Source of the DNA: an uncultured Oscillospiraceae bacterium
Lineage (GTDB): Bacteria; Bacillota; Clostridia; Oscillospirales; Oscillospiraceae
Direction: 5' to 3'
Assembly (NCBI GenBank): GCA_910587395.1
Contig: CAJULJ010000009.1
Span: forward strand, 1-34,556
Length of the DNA stretch: 34,556 nucleotides
The first letter of the stretch is position 1; every line of letters begins with the position of its first letter. A program made the translations under genes and the position numbers. Under the pieces are notes generated by a model. The model had not been told where the DNA came from. It was given only the letters and a program-made list of their open reading frames with translations, and made no database searches. Positions 23,147 to 31,119 of the stretch are shown here, in pieces.

Positions 23147-24190
23147 CTACTCGTACAGCAGCAGCACATTCACCGGCGCGACCCCGAACTGCGGAGGAAA
23201 CTCCGCGGAACGGCGGTCCTTGGGCACCCGCCACCACAGCGGCGGGGCCTGGGGGGACTGGCCGCGGTATCGGAATTCCACGATCCACTCAAAGGGCTCC
23301 TCCATCTCCCCCAGGTACTCCACGGGGAAGCGGTTCTGAGGCGTTTTGGCGTTGAAGTAGTGGGCTCGGATACCCACCGCTCTCACACCGTCCCTCACCG
23401 GTCTGGCGGTCTGGAGCGTAATCCCCCAGTCAGGCACCTCCACCTCGTACTCCCCCGTCTTTCGGGCCGGCGCAACGTTTTTGCATCCCGTGAGGGCGCA
23501 GGCGCACACGCTCTCCGGGTCGGCGAACAGGGCCTTGGTATCCTTCACGCCCAGCAGCCGCCCCCCGTCCATCACCGCGATGCGCGAGCACATGTGATAC
23601 GCCTCGTCCCGGCTGTGGGTCACCAGCACCACGTCACGTCCGAACCGCCCCAGCAGCTCCCGCAGCTCCAGCTGCAGCTTTTCCCGCAGGTGGCTGTCCA
23701 AGGCGCTGAAGGGCTCGTCCAGCAGCAGCACTCGGGGACCGCTCACCAGGATGCGGGCCAGCGCCGTGCGCTGCTGCTGCCCGCCGGACAGCTGGAGAGG
23801 CCGCAGCCCCTCCAGCCCCTCCAGCCGGCACAGGCGGACCGCGTTCTGTGCCTCCGCCTCCCGTTTCGCTCGGTCCTTCTCCCTGTGGAGGCCGCACAGA
23901 ATGTTCTGCCGCACCGTCATATTGGGAAACAGGGCGTAATTTTGGAACAAATACCCCACCCGCCGCTTCTGCGGAGGCAGGTCGATCCGTTTTTCCGAAT
24001 CAAACAGCGTCTCCCCGTCCAGCACGATGGTTCCCCGGTCCGGCCGTTCGATGCCCGCGACGCACTTCAAGGTCATGCTTTTGCCGCAGCCGGAGGCCCC
24101 CAGCAGGCCCAGCACACCGCTCCGGGTCTCGAACCGGGCGGCGAGGCGGAAATCCCCCAGCTGTTTTTCAATGTCCACAAAAAGGCTCAC
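23147..24190 (-). CDS. modC: Molybdate ABC transporter ATP-binding protein ModC
   Basis: ATPase of the molybdate/tungstate importer. The 347-residue protein has Walker A GASGCGKS at about 32-39, Q-loop NYALFPNM, signature LSGGQQQR at about 128-135, Walker B VLLLDEPFSALD and the H-loop VTHSRDEAY. After about residue 230 comes a regulatory TOBE-like domain. The start GTG 24190 overlaps the modB stop (GTGA), which indicates translational coupling. It is the last gene of modABC on this strand, ending at the shared bidirectional terminator. Choice between molybdate and tungstate cannot be made from sequence. Confidence 0.92.
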   Translation of the reverse strand: MSLFVDIEKQLGDFRLAARFETRSGVLGLLGASGCGKSMTLKCVAGIERPDRGTIVLDGETLFDSEKRIDLPPQKRRVGYLFQNYALFPNMTVRQNILCGLHREKDRAKREAEAQNAVRLCRLEGLEGLRPLQLSGGQQQRTALARILVSGPRVLLLDEPFSALDSHLREKLQLELRELLGRFGRDVVLVTHSRDEAYHMCSRIAVMDGGRLLGVKDTKALFADPESVCACALTGCKNVAPARKTGEYEVEVPDWGITLQTARPVRDGVRAVGIRAHYFNAKTPQNRFPVEYLGEMEEPFEWIVEFRYRGQSPQAPPLWWRVPKDRRSAEFPPQFGVAPVNVLLLYE

Positions 24191-24852
24191 CGCTTCACCG
24201 CCTTCCGCCGCTCCTCCAGCAGGTTCACCGCCAGCAGCACCACGGTGGAAATAGCCAGGTTCACCAGCACCCAGCGGAAGGCCCCCGCCTCGTCGTTGGT
24301 GCGCCACAGCTGGTACACGGTGGTGGAAATGGTGGCGGTTTTTCCTGGGGTATAGCCGATGAGCATACTGGTGGCCCCGTACTCCCCCAGCGCCCGGGCG
24401 AAGGCCAGCACCGTGCCCGCCAGAATACCCTGACGGCAGGCGGGCATGCGCACCCGCCAGAAAATATAGGTGTTGGACAGCCCCAGGGTCTGCCCCGCAT
24501 GGGCCAGGGTTTCGTCAAAGCTCTCAAAGGCGCCTCGGGCGGTGCGGTACATCAGGGGAAAGGCCACCACCGACGCAGCCAGGACGCCGCCCTGCCAGGT
24601 CATGACAAACTGCACGCCAAATTGGGCCAGGAACATCCCAAAGGGCCGTTTTGCACCAAAGATCAGCAGCAGAAAGTACCCGCACACCGTGGGCGGCAGT
24701 ACCATGGGCAGGGTGAGGACCACATCCAGCGCCCCCTTCACCGCCCGCGGCAGGCGGGCGGCGTAGTAGGCGCACAGAATGCCCAGAAAGAACACGATCA
24801 CGCAGCTCACCGCCGCGATGCGCAGGGAATTGAGCAGTGGGTACCAGTCCAT
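24187..24852 (-). CDS. modB: Molybdate ABC transporter permease ModB
   Basis: A 221-residue membrane permease with five or so hydrophobic segments. It begins MDWYPLLNSLRIA and carries the LPMVLPPTVCGYFLL segment and the EAA loop ARALGEYGATSMLIGYTPGKT at about 150-170, the site that contacts ModC; this GEFGA-type motif is characteristic of ModB. Transcribed after modA (nine-base gap) and overlapping modC by four bases. An AGGAGG site (ATAGGAGGATCGC) lies within the modA end. Confidence 0.92.
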   Translation of the reverse strand: MDWYPLLNSLRIAAVSCVIVFFLGILCAYYAARLPRAVKGALDVVLTLPMVLPPTVCGYFLLLIFGAKRPFGMFLAQFGVQFVMTWQGGVLAASVVAFPLMYRTARGAFESFDETLAHAGQTLGLSNTYIFWRVRMPACRQGILAGTVLAFARALGEYGATSMLIGYTPGKTATISTTVYQLWRTNDEAGAFRWVLVNLAISTVVLLAVNLLEERRKAVKR

Positions 24853-24861
24853 GCGATCCTC

Positions 24862-25650
24862 CTATCCGGCGGGGGAGAAGCCCGCCTTCTCAAACACCTC
24901 CATGGCGGCGCCGGTGGTCAGGTAGTCCAGAAACGCCTGGGCCGCCTCCTGGTTTTTGCTCTGCTTCAGCACGGCGGCGGGATAGATCACCTGACCGCAC
25001 ATTTCGGCCGTGGCCCGGTCCGCCACCGTCAGGCCCGCGCTGAAGGCGTCGGTGCAGTACACCACGCCGCAGTCCACGCTGCCCTCCGAGATCTGGGTGG
25101 TGACCTCCTTCACGTTGGTGCCGTAGGTGACGCACTGGGCGGCGGCCAGCTCTTCCTCGTTCAAGCCATAGTAGGCCAGAATCCTCTGGGTGTACTGTCC
25201 CACGGGCACATCGCTGTTGCCCATAGCCAGCAGCACGTCTCCGCCCTTCAATGCCTGGGCCAGATCGTCAAAGCTCTCAATCCCCTTGGGGCTGCCCTCG
25301 GGCACGCACAGCACCACCTGATTCTCCAGCAAATCGACGCGGCTGCCTTCACTCAGCGAGCCCTGTTCATCCAGCGTGTCCATCTGCCTGGGCGCGGCGG
25401 ACAGGAACAGGTCGCACACCGCCCCCTCCTGAATCTGGGTGAGCAGCGTACCGGAGGAGTCAAAGCTGCAGGTGATGGTCACGCCGGGATGGTCCTTTTC
25501 GTACACGGTCTTGAGCTCGGTGAGGGTCTCGGTCAGGGAGGCGGCGGCGAACACAGTCAGCGACCTCTCCTGGGTTTTCTCCCCGCCGCAGGCGGAGAGC
25601 GCCGGCAGCAGCATCGCCGCCAGCAGGATCATGCTTGTGGTTTTTCTCAT
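24862..25650 (-). CDS. modA: Molybdate-binding lipoprotein ModA
   Basis: Substrate-binding protein of the Mod importer. The 262-residue protein has a lipoprotein signal peptide (MRKTTSMILLAAMLLPALSAC; lipobox LSAC, Cys21), so it is anchored outside the membrane. The mature part starts LTVFAAASLTETLTEL and has FDSSGTLLTQI near 64-74, the loops that hold the oxyanion through Ser side chains. PVGQYTQRILAY and GVVYCTDAF are also family-typical. AAAAAGGAG precedes the ATG. A 10-bp palindrome of the kind bound by ModE-like regulators lies in front of the gene, after the MoeA-like gene. Confidence 0.92.
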   Translation of the reverse strand: MRKTTSMILLAAMLLPALSACGGEKTQERSLTVFAAASLTETLTELKTVYEKDHPGVTITCSFDSSGTLLTQIQEGAVCDLFLSAAPRQMDTLDEQGSLSEGSRVDLLENQVVLCVPEGSPKGIESFDDLAQALKGGDVLLAMGNSDVPVGQYTQRILAYYGLNEEELAAAQCVTYGTNVKEVTTQISEGSVDCGVVYCTDAFSAGLTVADRATAEMCGQVIYPAAVLKQSKNQEAAQAFLDYLTTGAAMEVFEKAGFSPAG

Positions 25651-25691
25651 GGCTTTTTACTCCTTTTTCCCATATTTCAGGGATGTATTTA

Positions 25692-25717
25692 TATAAACGT
25701 GGATTTACACGTTTATA
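25692..25717. promoter_or_regulatory. Candidate molybdate-responsive operator upstream of modA
   Basis: TATAAACGTG-GATTTA-CACGTTTATA: a perfect 10-6-10 palindrome, 42 bases before the modA ATG. The general form (TATA-rich arms with CG, six-base centre) is similar to ModE-type sites but is not the exact enterobacterial consensus. No modE gene is in the window. Confidence 0.55.
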
Positions 25718-25745
25718 CCGAAGTAAAAAGGGCGGCTGCGGGCGT

Positions 25746-26771
25746 TCAGACGCCCCTGCCGAAGCCGCAGTTGGGGAAATGGCACTCCGGGCAGTTGAGG
25801 CAGAGTCCCCCGTGCCCCAGCCCTGCCAGCCACTCCGCCGTAATGGGCACATCCGCCAGCAGACGGGGCAGGGCCAGATCAAAAATGGTGCGCTTGGCAT
25901 ACATCACGCAGCCGGGCAGGCCGCAGACAGGCCGCCCGTCCTTTGTGTACGCCGCCAGGAACATGGCTCCGGGCAGCACCGGCGCGCCATAGCTGACGAT
26001 GTCCGCCCCGGTGTTCCTGATGGCCAGCGGGGTGCGGTCGTCCGGGTCCACGCTCATGCCGCCGGTGCACAGCACCAGCTCACAGCCGCCGGCCAGCATG
26101 TTCTGAATGGCGGCGGTGATGGCCTCATGGTCGTCGTCCAGCACCTGGTGGGCAATCATTTCACAGCCGTACGACTCCAGCTTTTCTCGGATCACCGGCG
26201 TGAACTCGTCCTGGATGCGCCCGTGGAACACCTCGCTGCCGGTGGTGACCAAGCCGTACCTCTTTGGCTTCAGCGGCACCAGCTTCAGCAAAGGCTCCTC
26301 CCCCGCCGCCTGCCTCGCCCGCTCCATTTTCTTCTTTTCGATGACCAGGGGGATGATCCGGGCGCCGCACAGCTTGTCCCCCTTCCGCACAAAAAAACCG
26401 GAGGCGCGGGTGGCGATCATCATCTCGCCCAGGCTGTTCACCCTGCGCAGGCGCTCCACATCCACCAGAAACAGCCCGTCCACATCGGCGCTCAGCTCGA
26501 TCTTTCCCTCCTTGGGGGCGGAGGCGGTCATGTGCTCCCCCTGGCAAATGGTCCGCAGCACGTCCGCCGCCTCGTCCTCATGGAGCATGTTCTCGTCCTT
26601 TTCCCACACATATAAGTGCTCCTTGCCCACGCTGAGCAGGACGGGAACGTCCTCCTCCCGCACCACATGGCCCTTGCGGAACACCGCGTCCTTCGTCACG
26701 CCGCGGATGATCTGCGTGATGTCGTGGCACAGCACCTGCCCCACCGCGTGCTCCGTTTTGATCAGCTTCAT
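25746..26771 (-). CDS. MoeA/MoaB-like molybdopterin-binding protein
   Basis: A 341-residue protein. The core (about 170-290) is the MoCF/molybdopterin-binding domain: YGLVTTGSEVFHGRIQDEF, LVLCTGGMSVDPDDRTP and GAPVLPGAMFLAAY match MoeA and Mog signatures (TGSEL..., GGVS.G..D..., PG.P). The N-terminal MoeA dimerisation arms are replaced by a short domain. The last 20 residues carry four cysteines, CLNCPECHFPNC, a possible Fe-S or zinc site. It sits just upstream of modABC on the same strand, and likely handles or senses the molybdopterin cofactor there. ATG 26771 follows AGGAGGAAGG. Whether it catalyses Mo insertion is not known. Confidence 0.8.
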   Translation of the reverse strand: MKLIKTEHAVGQVLCHDITQIIRGVTKDAVFRKGHVVREEDVPVLLSVGKEHLYVWEKDENMLHEDEAADVLRTICQGEHMTASAPKEGKIELSADVDGLFLVDVERLRRVNSLGEMMIATRASGFFVRKGDKLCGARIIPLVIEKKKMERARQAAGEEPLLKLVPLKPKRYGLVTTGSEVFHGRIQDEFTPVIREKLESYGCEMIAHQVLDDDHEAITAAIQNMLAGGCELVLCTGGMSVDPDDRTPLAIRNTGADIVSYGAPVLPGAMFLAAYTKDGRPVCGLPGCVMYAKRTIFDLALPRLLADVPITAEWLAGLGHGGLCLNCPECHFPNCGFGRGV

Positions 26772-26879
26772 GATCCTTCCTCCTGTCTCCCTGGGCCGCG
26801 CCCTTTCTTCTTATTAAACTCGGTTTCCGGAAAAAAGTCAAGCTCCCTCACTCTTTTTGTCATTTTTTACACAGAAACA

Positions 26880-26915
26880 CCGGCCGGCCCTCCCATCAGC
26901 GGGAGCGCCGGCCGG
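26880..26915 (-). terminator. Terminator after the flippase-like gene
   Basis: Two stacked stems: CCGGCCGGC (26880-26888) with GCCGGCCGG (26907-26915), and TCCC with GGGA inside. On the minus strand TGTTTCTGTG follows. It is 18 bases from the stop codon of the gene at 26933. Confidence 0.7.
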
Positions 26916-26932
26916 CGATTATTCTTCCGTGT

Positions 26933-28021
26933 TCAGCTGGCCCGCTCCAGAGAGGAGGGCCCTGTTTTGGACTCAGGCTCATGCTTGGCCTGCGCCTGAG
27001 CCACAGTGGGGCGGCGCACCACCCTGCCCACCGCCAGCACCGCGCCGGTGACGATCAGCACCAGATAGCAGCTCAGCGTCCGGCTCAGAATCATGGCGGG
27101 GGCCACCAGGGCCTCGCCGTAGATGAGCAGGAACCCCCGGAGAAACACGTTCTCCGCCGCTCCGGCGGACCCGGGCAGAGGCAGATAGCCCACGGCGATG
27201 GAGCACAGCGCCTGGAGCGCCATGATCTGCCCTAATCCAAAGCCGGACAGTCCGAAAGCCCGGTACACCACGTAGGGCATGGCATAGGAGCAGGCCAGCT
27301 GCAGCGTGCTCAGCCCCACCACCTGGACCAGGAGCGCGGGGGCCCGGCGGATGAGATCGGCGCCCCGGCGGTATTCCCGCAGGTGCTCGTCGGCTTTCGC
27401 CTCCAGCCCCGCCCTGTCCAAGGGAGGATATACCTTCGCGCCCAGCGCGATGCATCCGTAAAGCAGCTTTCTGGCCGGACCGGGCAGGAACAAAAAGAGG
27501 AACATGGCCACGTCCAGCAGTCCGAACACCGCCAGCCCCAGACCCAGCAGCAGGCCGATTTGACCGCCCAGGCGCTCGGTGAGCCCTCCGGCGGTGAACA
27601 GGGCGAACACGCCCCAAATCATAGCGGCGGTGTTATAGCCGATGGTGACCAGCAGCATGTCCAGCGCGCCGGAGGCGGCCGGCGTACCGTCCTTGCTCAT
27701 GGCCAGCACCTGAGCGGGCTGGCCGCCGGTGGCGGAGGGGGTGATGGTACTGAAAAAGAAGCCCACGCTGGAGTAATAGGCGCACCGCCGGAAGGGCTGG
27801 GGACAGCCCAGGGCCCGGAGAACGGCATGGGTGGCCCCGGCCTCGCAGCAGATAAAGAGGACCATCAGCGGCACGCCCAGCAGCAGGACACGCCAGTCGG
27901 CGCCGAGCAGGGCGGCGGCCAGCTGGCCGGGGGTCTGCTCCTGGAAGATGGTGTGCACCGTCCAGCCCAGCAGGGCCAGCACCGCCGCCATGCACAAAAT
28001 GTTTTTGACTTTTCCCTTCAT
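26933..28021 (-). CDS. Flippase-like membrane protein (LPG_synthase_TM / YbhN family)
   Basis: A 362-residue multi-membrane protein with at least seven hydrophobic segments. The family hallmark TITPSATGGQPAQV lies at about 92-105, and the end LPLPGSAGAAENVFL corresponds to the second conserved loop (LPxPGGxGxxE). The family is the membrane half of MprF (lysyl-PG synthase) without the transferase, and such stand-alone forms are thought to flip or process lipids. It follows the glycosyltransferase gene on the same strand after about 110 bases, so a glycolipid is a plausible partner. ATG 28021 is preceded by GAGGG five bases away; ATG 28033 has no site. Confidence 0.85.
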   Translation of the reverse strand: MKGKVKNILCMAAVLALLGWTVHTIFQEQTPGQLAAALLGADWRVLLLGVPLMVLFICCEAGATHAVLRALGCPQPFRRCAYYSSVGFFFSTITPSATGGQPAQVLAMSKDGTPAASGALDMLLVTIGYNTAAMIWGVFALFTAGGLTERLGGQIGLLLGLGLAVFGLLDVAMFLFLFLPGPARKLLYGCIALGAKVYPPLDRAGLEAKADEHLREYRRGADLIRRAPALLVQVVGLSTLQLACSYAMPYVVYRAFGLSGFGLGQIMALQALCSIAVGYLPLPGSAGAAENVFLRGFLLIYGEALVAPAMILSRTLSCYLVLIVTGAVLAVGRVVRRPTVAQAQAKHEPESKTGPSSLERAS

Positions 28022-28108
28022 AACTTCCCTCATTCCAAACGGTTCCGCCGCCGGGCGAGAGCTGAAAAGCCATCATATCGCCCCGTCAGCGAGCTGAAAG
28101 TTCTTTTG

Positions 28109-28134
28109 GCTCTTTTCTTTCCGAGAAAAAGAGC
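28109..28134. terminator. AT-rich hairpin overlapping the glycosyltransferase stop
   Basis: GCTCTTTT (28109-28116) / AAAAGAGC (28127-28134), ten-base loop. It may act as a partial terminator between the two membrane-lipid genes. Confidence 0.4.
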
Positions 28135-29201
28135 TACGCGCGCACCTGGGCCAGCTCACGCACCACGGTGCAGGCGGCGGTACGGCTCAGGTCGGCCGCC
28201 ATGCCGTCCATGGCGCGCTCCATCGACGACAAAAGCTCATCGTCATAGATGGTCTCCCGGATGGCGGCAAGGCACTCGCTCTCATCCTTGGCGGCGATGC
28301 GGGCCATGCCCCGGCGCACCAGGAAGTTGGCGTTCTCCTGCTCCTGCTTCAGGAAGGGCTGCCACGCCAGGATGGGCAGCCGTGCGGCGATGGCCTCAAA
28401 GCAGGTGATGCCGCCGGGCTTGGACAGCATCAGGTGGGCCCGGGCCATGTACTTCTCCACCTGCGTGGTGAAGGGCACCACCTCAATATTCTCATACCTC
28501 CCATTCAGCCGCTGAAACAGCTTCTCATTGCGCCCGACGAGAATGGTGGTATGCACCCCCGGCAGGGCGTTGAGCGTCTGATAGAAGGAGTCCCGCCGGG
28601 GCATCAGCCCCAGGCCGCCGCCCATGATGAGCAGCTCCCGGCGCTGAGCGGTATCATTCCTGCGAGCGGGGCGGAAGCGCCCGCTCACAGGAATGCCGGA
28701 TACCACCACGGCATCCGGGTCCACGCCCTTGGCGATGAATCCCTGCCGGACGGATTCCTCCGCCACCAGATAGCAGTCGGTGCCGGGGTGGAGCCATTCG
28801 CTGTGGCAGGTCACGTCGGTGACGCAGGTGACCAGGGGGATGTCCGACGGCCCCTCCTCCTTATACCGCGCCATGGCGGCGGAGCAGATGGGGTGGGTGG
28901 ACACCACCACGTCGGGCTGGTAATCGTCCAGCAGCCGGTCCAGGCCGTCCAGCAGGTCGTCTCCCCGGCCGTCGCCGGAGTCGTTGGCGGTCAGGTCGTG
29001 GTAAATGTTATAGAAAACGCCGCCGTAGGTCACCAGCACATTGAACCACCAGTACATGGCGGAGGCCCGCTCGGGCAGCGCGTATTCAAACAGGTCGATC
29101 ACGTCGGCCTTATGGCCGTCCTGGACCAGCTGCTCCCGGAGCGCGTTGGCGGCGGACAGATGACCCATGCCAAACTTTCCTGTCAAAATCAGAATGTTCA
29201 C
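28134..29201 (-). CDS. MGDG-synthase-like glycosyltransferase (GT28 family)
   Basis: A 355-residue glycosyltransferase. The N-terminal domain has ILILTGKFGMGHLSAANAL, the GxGH motif of MGDG_synth proteins that bind the lipid acceptor; the C-terminal half carries LIMGGGLGL, a loop with EVVPFTTQVEKYMARAHLMLSKPGG and TCFEAIAARLPIL, the sugar-nucleotide site of the GT28 fold (MurG, UgtP, MGD1). It likely transfers a hexose to diacylglycerol to make a glycolipid. The start is GTG 29201, with GAGGAGGG nine bases before; a weak in-frame start at 29228 has no site. It lies just upstream of the flippase-like gene. Sugar and acceptor are not determined. Confidence 0.85.
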   Translation of the reverse strand: MNILILTGKFGMGHLSAANALREQLVQDGHKADVIDLFEYALPERASAMYWWFNVLVTYGGVFYNIYHDLTANDSGDGRGDDLLDGLDRLLDDYQPDVVVSTHPICSAAMARYKEEGPSDIPLVTCVTDVTCHSEWLHPGTDCYLVAEESVRQGFIAKGVDPDAVVVSGIPVSGRFRPARRNDTAQRRELLIMGGGLGLMPRRDSFYQTLNALPGVHTTILVGRNEKLFQRLNGRYENIEVVPFTTQVEKYMARAHLMLSKPGGITCFEAIAARLPILAWQPFLKQEQENANFLVRRGMARIAAKDESECLAAIRETIYDDELLSSMERAMDGMAADLSRTAACTVVRELAQVRA

Positions 29202-29333
29202 TGAAAATCCCTCCTCATACCGGCACAAGCTGCGCTTACTCGCTTCGCTGTGCCCCCTCCCCGCATGAAAGCTGAACGGCGTTTTCGCGGAGAATCCGAT
29301 GAAGCCATCACGGCTTGCTTTTCGATGGTCCCA

Positions 29334-29361
29334 ATTATAGAGGACAAATCTTCAATTTCAA
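29334..29361 (-). promoter_or_regulatory. Sigma-A promoter of the glycosyltransferase gene
   Basis: On the minus strand: TTGAAA (29361-29356), 16 bases, TATAAT (29339-29334). The leader of about 125 bases contains a short hairpin AAGCC-GTGAT-GGCTT. The 390-base gap from 29202 to 29591 holds this promoter and the thioesterase-side terminator and no credible gene. Confidence 0.65.
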
Positions 29362-29458
29362 TGCCGAACCTTCTTAGATTTTGGTGGGGATTTTCTTAAA
29401 TATATATTAAGGCACAATGCACAAAGCCCTTCGTGCCGGCAATCAGCCTTTTTTTCGC

Positions 29459-29491
29459 AAAAAAGGTGAGCCGAGGCTTGCGCCCCGGCTC
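29459..29491 (-). terminator. Terminator of the thioesterase operon
   Basis: On the minus strand: GAGCCGGGGC (29491-29482), tetraloop GCAA, GCCTCGGCTC (29477-29468), then ACCTTTTTT. One wobble pair. It is about 100 bases after the thioesterase stop. Confidence 0.85.
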
Positions 29492-29591
29492 GAAAGGATG
29501 GAGGATAGAATGAAAAAGAAAAGCATCTCTTGCAAGTATTAGAATACAAGGCGGTCGTTACAAAAGTTCGTGTCCATTTGTTACAAAAGCA

Positions 29592-30341
29592 TTAAATGTT
29601 TTCGGGCAGACCGGCCAGCGTCAGCGTGAAATCGAACCGCTCGTCTCCATCCTCCCCTTCGCCGCGGGCAAAGAGCTCGTCTCCACAAGCGGCGGTGTCC
29701 ACAAAAATGGTCTCTCCCGCCTGGCACTCGCTGACGTAGCCGATTTGGAAGGAGCGCACGAATTTTCCCCGGCACAGCCGCTCCAGATGGAGGCTGTCAC
29801 AGGCGAAATCGGCGTAGTGGGCGTTGTTCACGTGACCGTTGATGTCGGTGTCGGAGTAGCCCAGGTCCCGCCGGACACGAGCGCCGAACGCCTCCGGCAT
29901 GGCGGGGCGGCGCAGCTTGATGGATTTGTTCAGCGCGCCCCCGTCGGTGCCCTGGAACTCCGTCAGGTTCTTCATGCGGAACAGCTTTCGCTCGTGCGCG
30001 TCCACCATCACCCATACGGAGGCGCCCTGCCCGACGGGCCTGCCGTCCCGGAACAGGTCGAAATCACGGTAGGAGGACGCCCCCGACGCCCCCCGGTGCC
30101 AGGTCTTGATGTGGATGAGGTCATTCCAGCGCAGGGGCGTGTCCAGCTCCATCCAGTTGCGGGTCACCATCCAAAGGCAGTTGTACTTCTCCTTGATCTG
30201 CGGCCCCGACACCCCCAGGGCCAGCGCCGCCTGGGTGGCCGCCTCCTGCAAAAAGCCCAGCACCGCCGACGGGCGGCACTGGTTGAACAAGTCCACGTCC
30301 CTGGAATTCACCCGGTAATCCATCTCATAAACTGTGCTCAT
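29592..30341 (-). CDS. Acyl-ACP thioesterase (FatA/FatB family)
   Basis: Releases fatty acids from acyl carrier protein. The 249-residue protein has two hotdog folds. It begins YEMDYRVNSRDVDLFNQCRP and has LGFLQEAATQAALALGVS at about 28-45 and LWMVTRNWMELDTP at about 56-69, both typical of bacterial relatives of plant FatA. The second domain carries DINGHVNNAHYADF at about 165-178, the conserved Asn, His and Asn catalytic motif. AAGGAAGGACTGAAGAGAC precedes the ATG at 30341. It follows the zinc-ribbon gene at 30348 by six bases, so the two are co-transcribed and may be functionally linked. Confidence 0.9.
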   Translation of the reverse strand: MSTVYEMDYRVNSRDVDLFNQCRPSAVLGFLQEAATQAALALGVSGPQIKEKYNCLWMVTRNWMELDTPLRWNDLIHIKTWHRGASGASSYRDFDLFRDGRPVGQGASVWVMVDAHERKLFRMKNLTEFQGTDGGALNKSIKLRRPAMPEAFGARVRRDLGYSDTDINGHVNNAHYADFACDSLHLERLCRGKFVRSFQIGYVSECQAGETIFVDTAACGDELFARGEGEDGDERFDFTLTLAGLPENI

Positions 30342-30347
30342 GTCTCT

Positions 30348-30962
30348 TCAGTCCTTCCTTCCAGGGATGGTCAGCGCGTCCCTGGCGCACAGGTCCGCCA
30401 GATCATCGTGGGATGCGGCGGACAGGCGCAGGGCCGCGCCGCACCGGGCGCACACCAGATCCACCGACGAGTAGCCCACCTTCACGCCGTAATCCGTGGA
30501 ACCACAGGCGCACTTCACCCCGCCCCGGGCGGCGATATCCTTGAGCTCGGCCAGCGTCTCCTCCATGACCACCTCGTCCAGAAAAGCTCCCCGGCGCTCC
30601 ATCCGGTCGTCCATGCGCAGCTTGTCCACCGCCTGCTCCAGCTTTTCCACGGCCCGGAATACCTGGTCCTCCTCGCCCACATAGCAGCAGCCCAGCCCCG
30701 ACGCGGGACAGCTGAGCGCCAGCAGCTTTTTGCGCAGCAGCGCGTCGTTTCCGCACACCGCCCGATGGTCTTTGGCGCAGAACAGGCAGGGCACCGTCAC
30801 CTCACAGCGGTCCCCCAGCTGGTGAAAGCCCAGCTCCGACTTGCCGCAGGGGCAGGGAAGCGTGCTGTCCCCCGCGGCAAGCTGAAAGGCGGTGCGCCGG
30901 GCGATCACCGCGCTGCCGCACACGGGGCAGATATATCCGATGGTACGGCTTTCCTCTGGCAT
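30348..30962 (-). CDS. Hypothetical protein with several zinc-ribbon-type cysteine pairs
   Basis: I do not recognise the family. The 204-residue protein has cysteine clusters spread over its length: CPVC at 12-15, CPC near 37-39, CLFC and a nearby Cys near 59-70, C-x-C near 93-94, CAC near 150 and CARC near 171. A helical charged segment sits in the middle (VFRAVEKLEQAVDKLRMDDRMERRGAFLDEVVMEETLAEL). This suggests several zinc ribbons around a coiled segment. The first pair, IGYICPVCGSAVIARR, resembles small zinc-ribbon domains of RNA- or protein-binding regulators. GGGAGG lies just before ATG 30962. It is the first gene of the thioesterase operon. Confidence 0.65.
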   Translation of the reverse strand: MPEESRTIGYICPVCGSAVIARRTAFQLAAGDSTLPCPCGKSELGFHQLGDRCEVTVPCLFCAKDHRAVCGNDALLRKKLLALSCPASGLGCCYVGEEDQVFRAVEKLEQAVDKLRMDDRMERRGAFLDEVVMEETLAELKDIAARGGVKCACGSTDYGVKVGYSSVDLVCARCGAALRLSAASHDDLADLCARDALTIPGRKD

Positions 30963-31060
30963 AGACTGTCCCTCCCAAACATTTTCCGAAGGGCATTATA
31001 CCACCATTTTCCCCACTTTTCCAGTGACAAAGCCATTTTTGTTGTCAAATCCTTCCCCGC

Positions 31061-31089
31061 GTATGAATTGGCTTTCTTTGCGCAAACTA
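31061..31089 (+). promoter_or_regulatory. Candidate sigma-G promoter of spoVAD
   Basis: GTATG (31061-31065), 17 bases, CAAACTA (31083-31089). The boxes fit the forespore sigma-G pattern GHATR / CATWHTA at five of five and six of seven, at near-normal spacing, 30 bases before the ATG. A forespore promoter is what spoVA genes use. Confidence 0.6.
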
Positions 31090-31119
31090 CCTGTAAATCA
31101 CGCCAAAGGAGTCAGTTCC

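Noticed and set aside
29510..29542. A ten-codon reading frame (MKKKSISCKY) after GGAGG
   Set aside because: The GGAGG and ATG spacing is good but the frame is tiny and lies just behind a terminator of the opposite strand; no further evidence for a gene.
29557..29589. Direct repeat GTTACAAAAG, two copies 23 bases apart
   Set aside because: Short, only two copies, not at a promoter; could be chance in AT-rich DNA.
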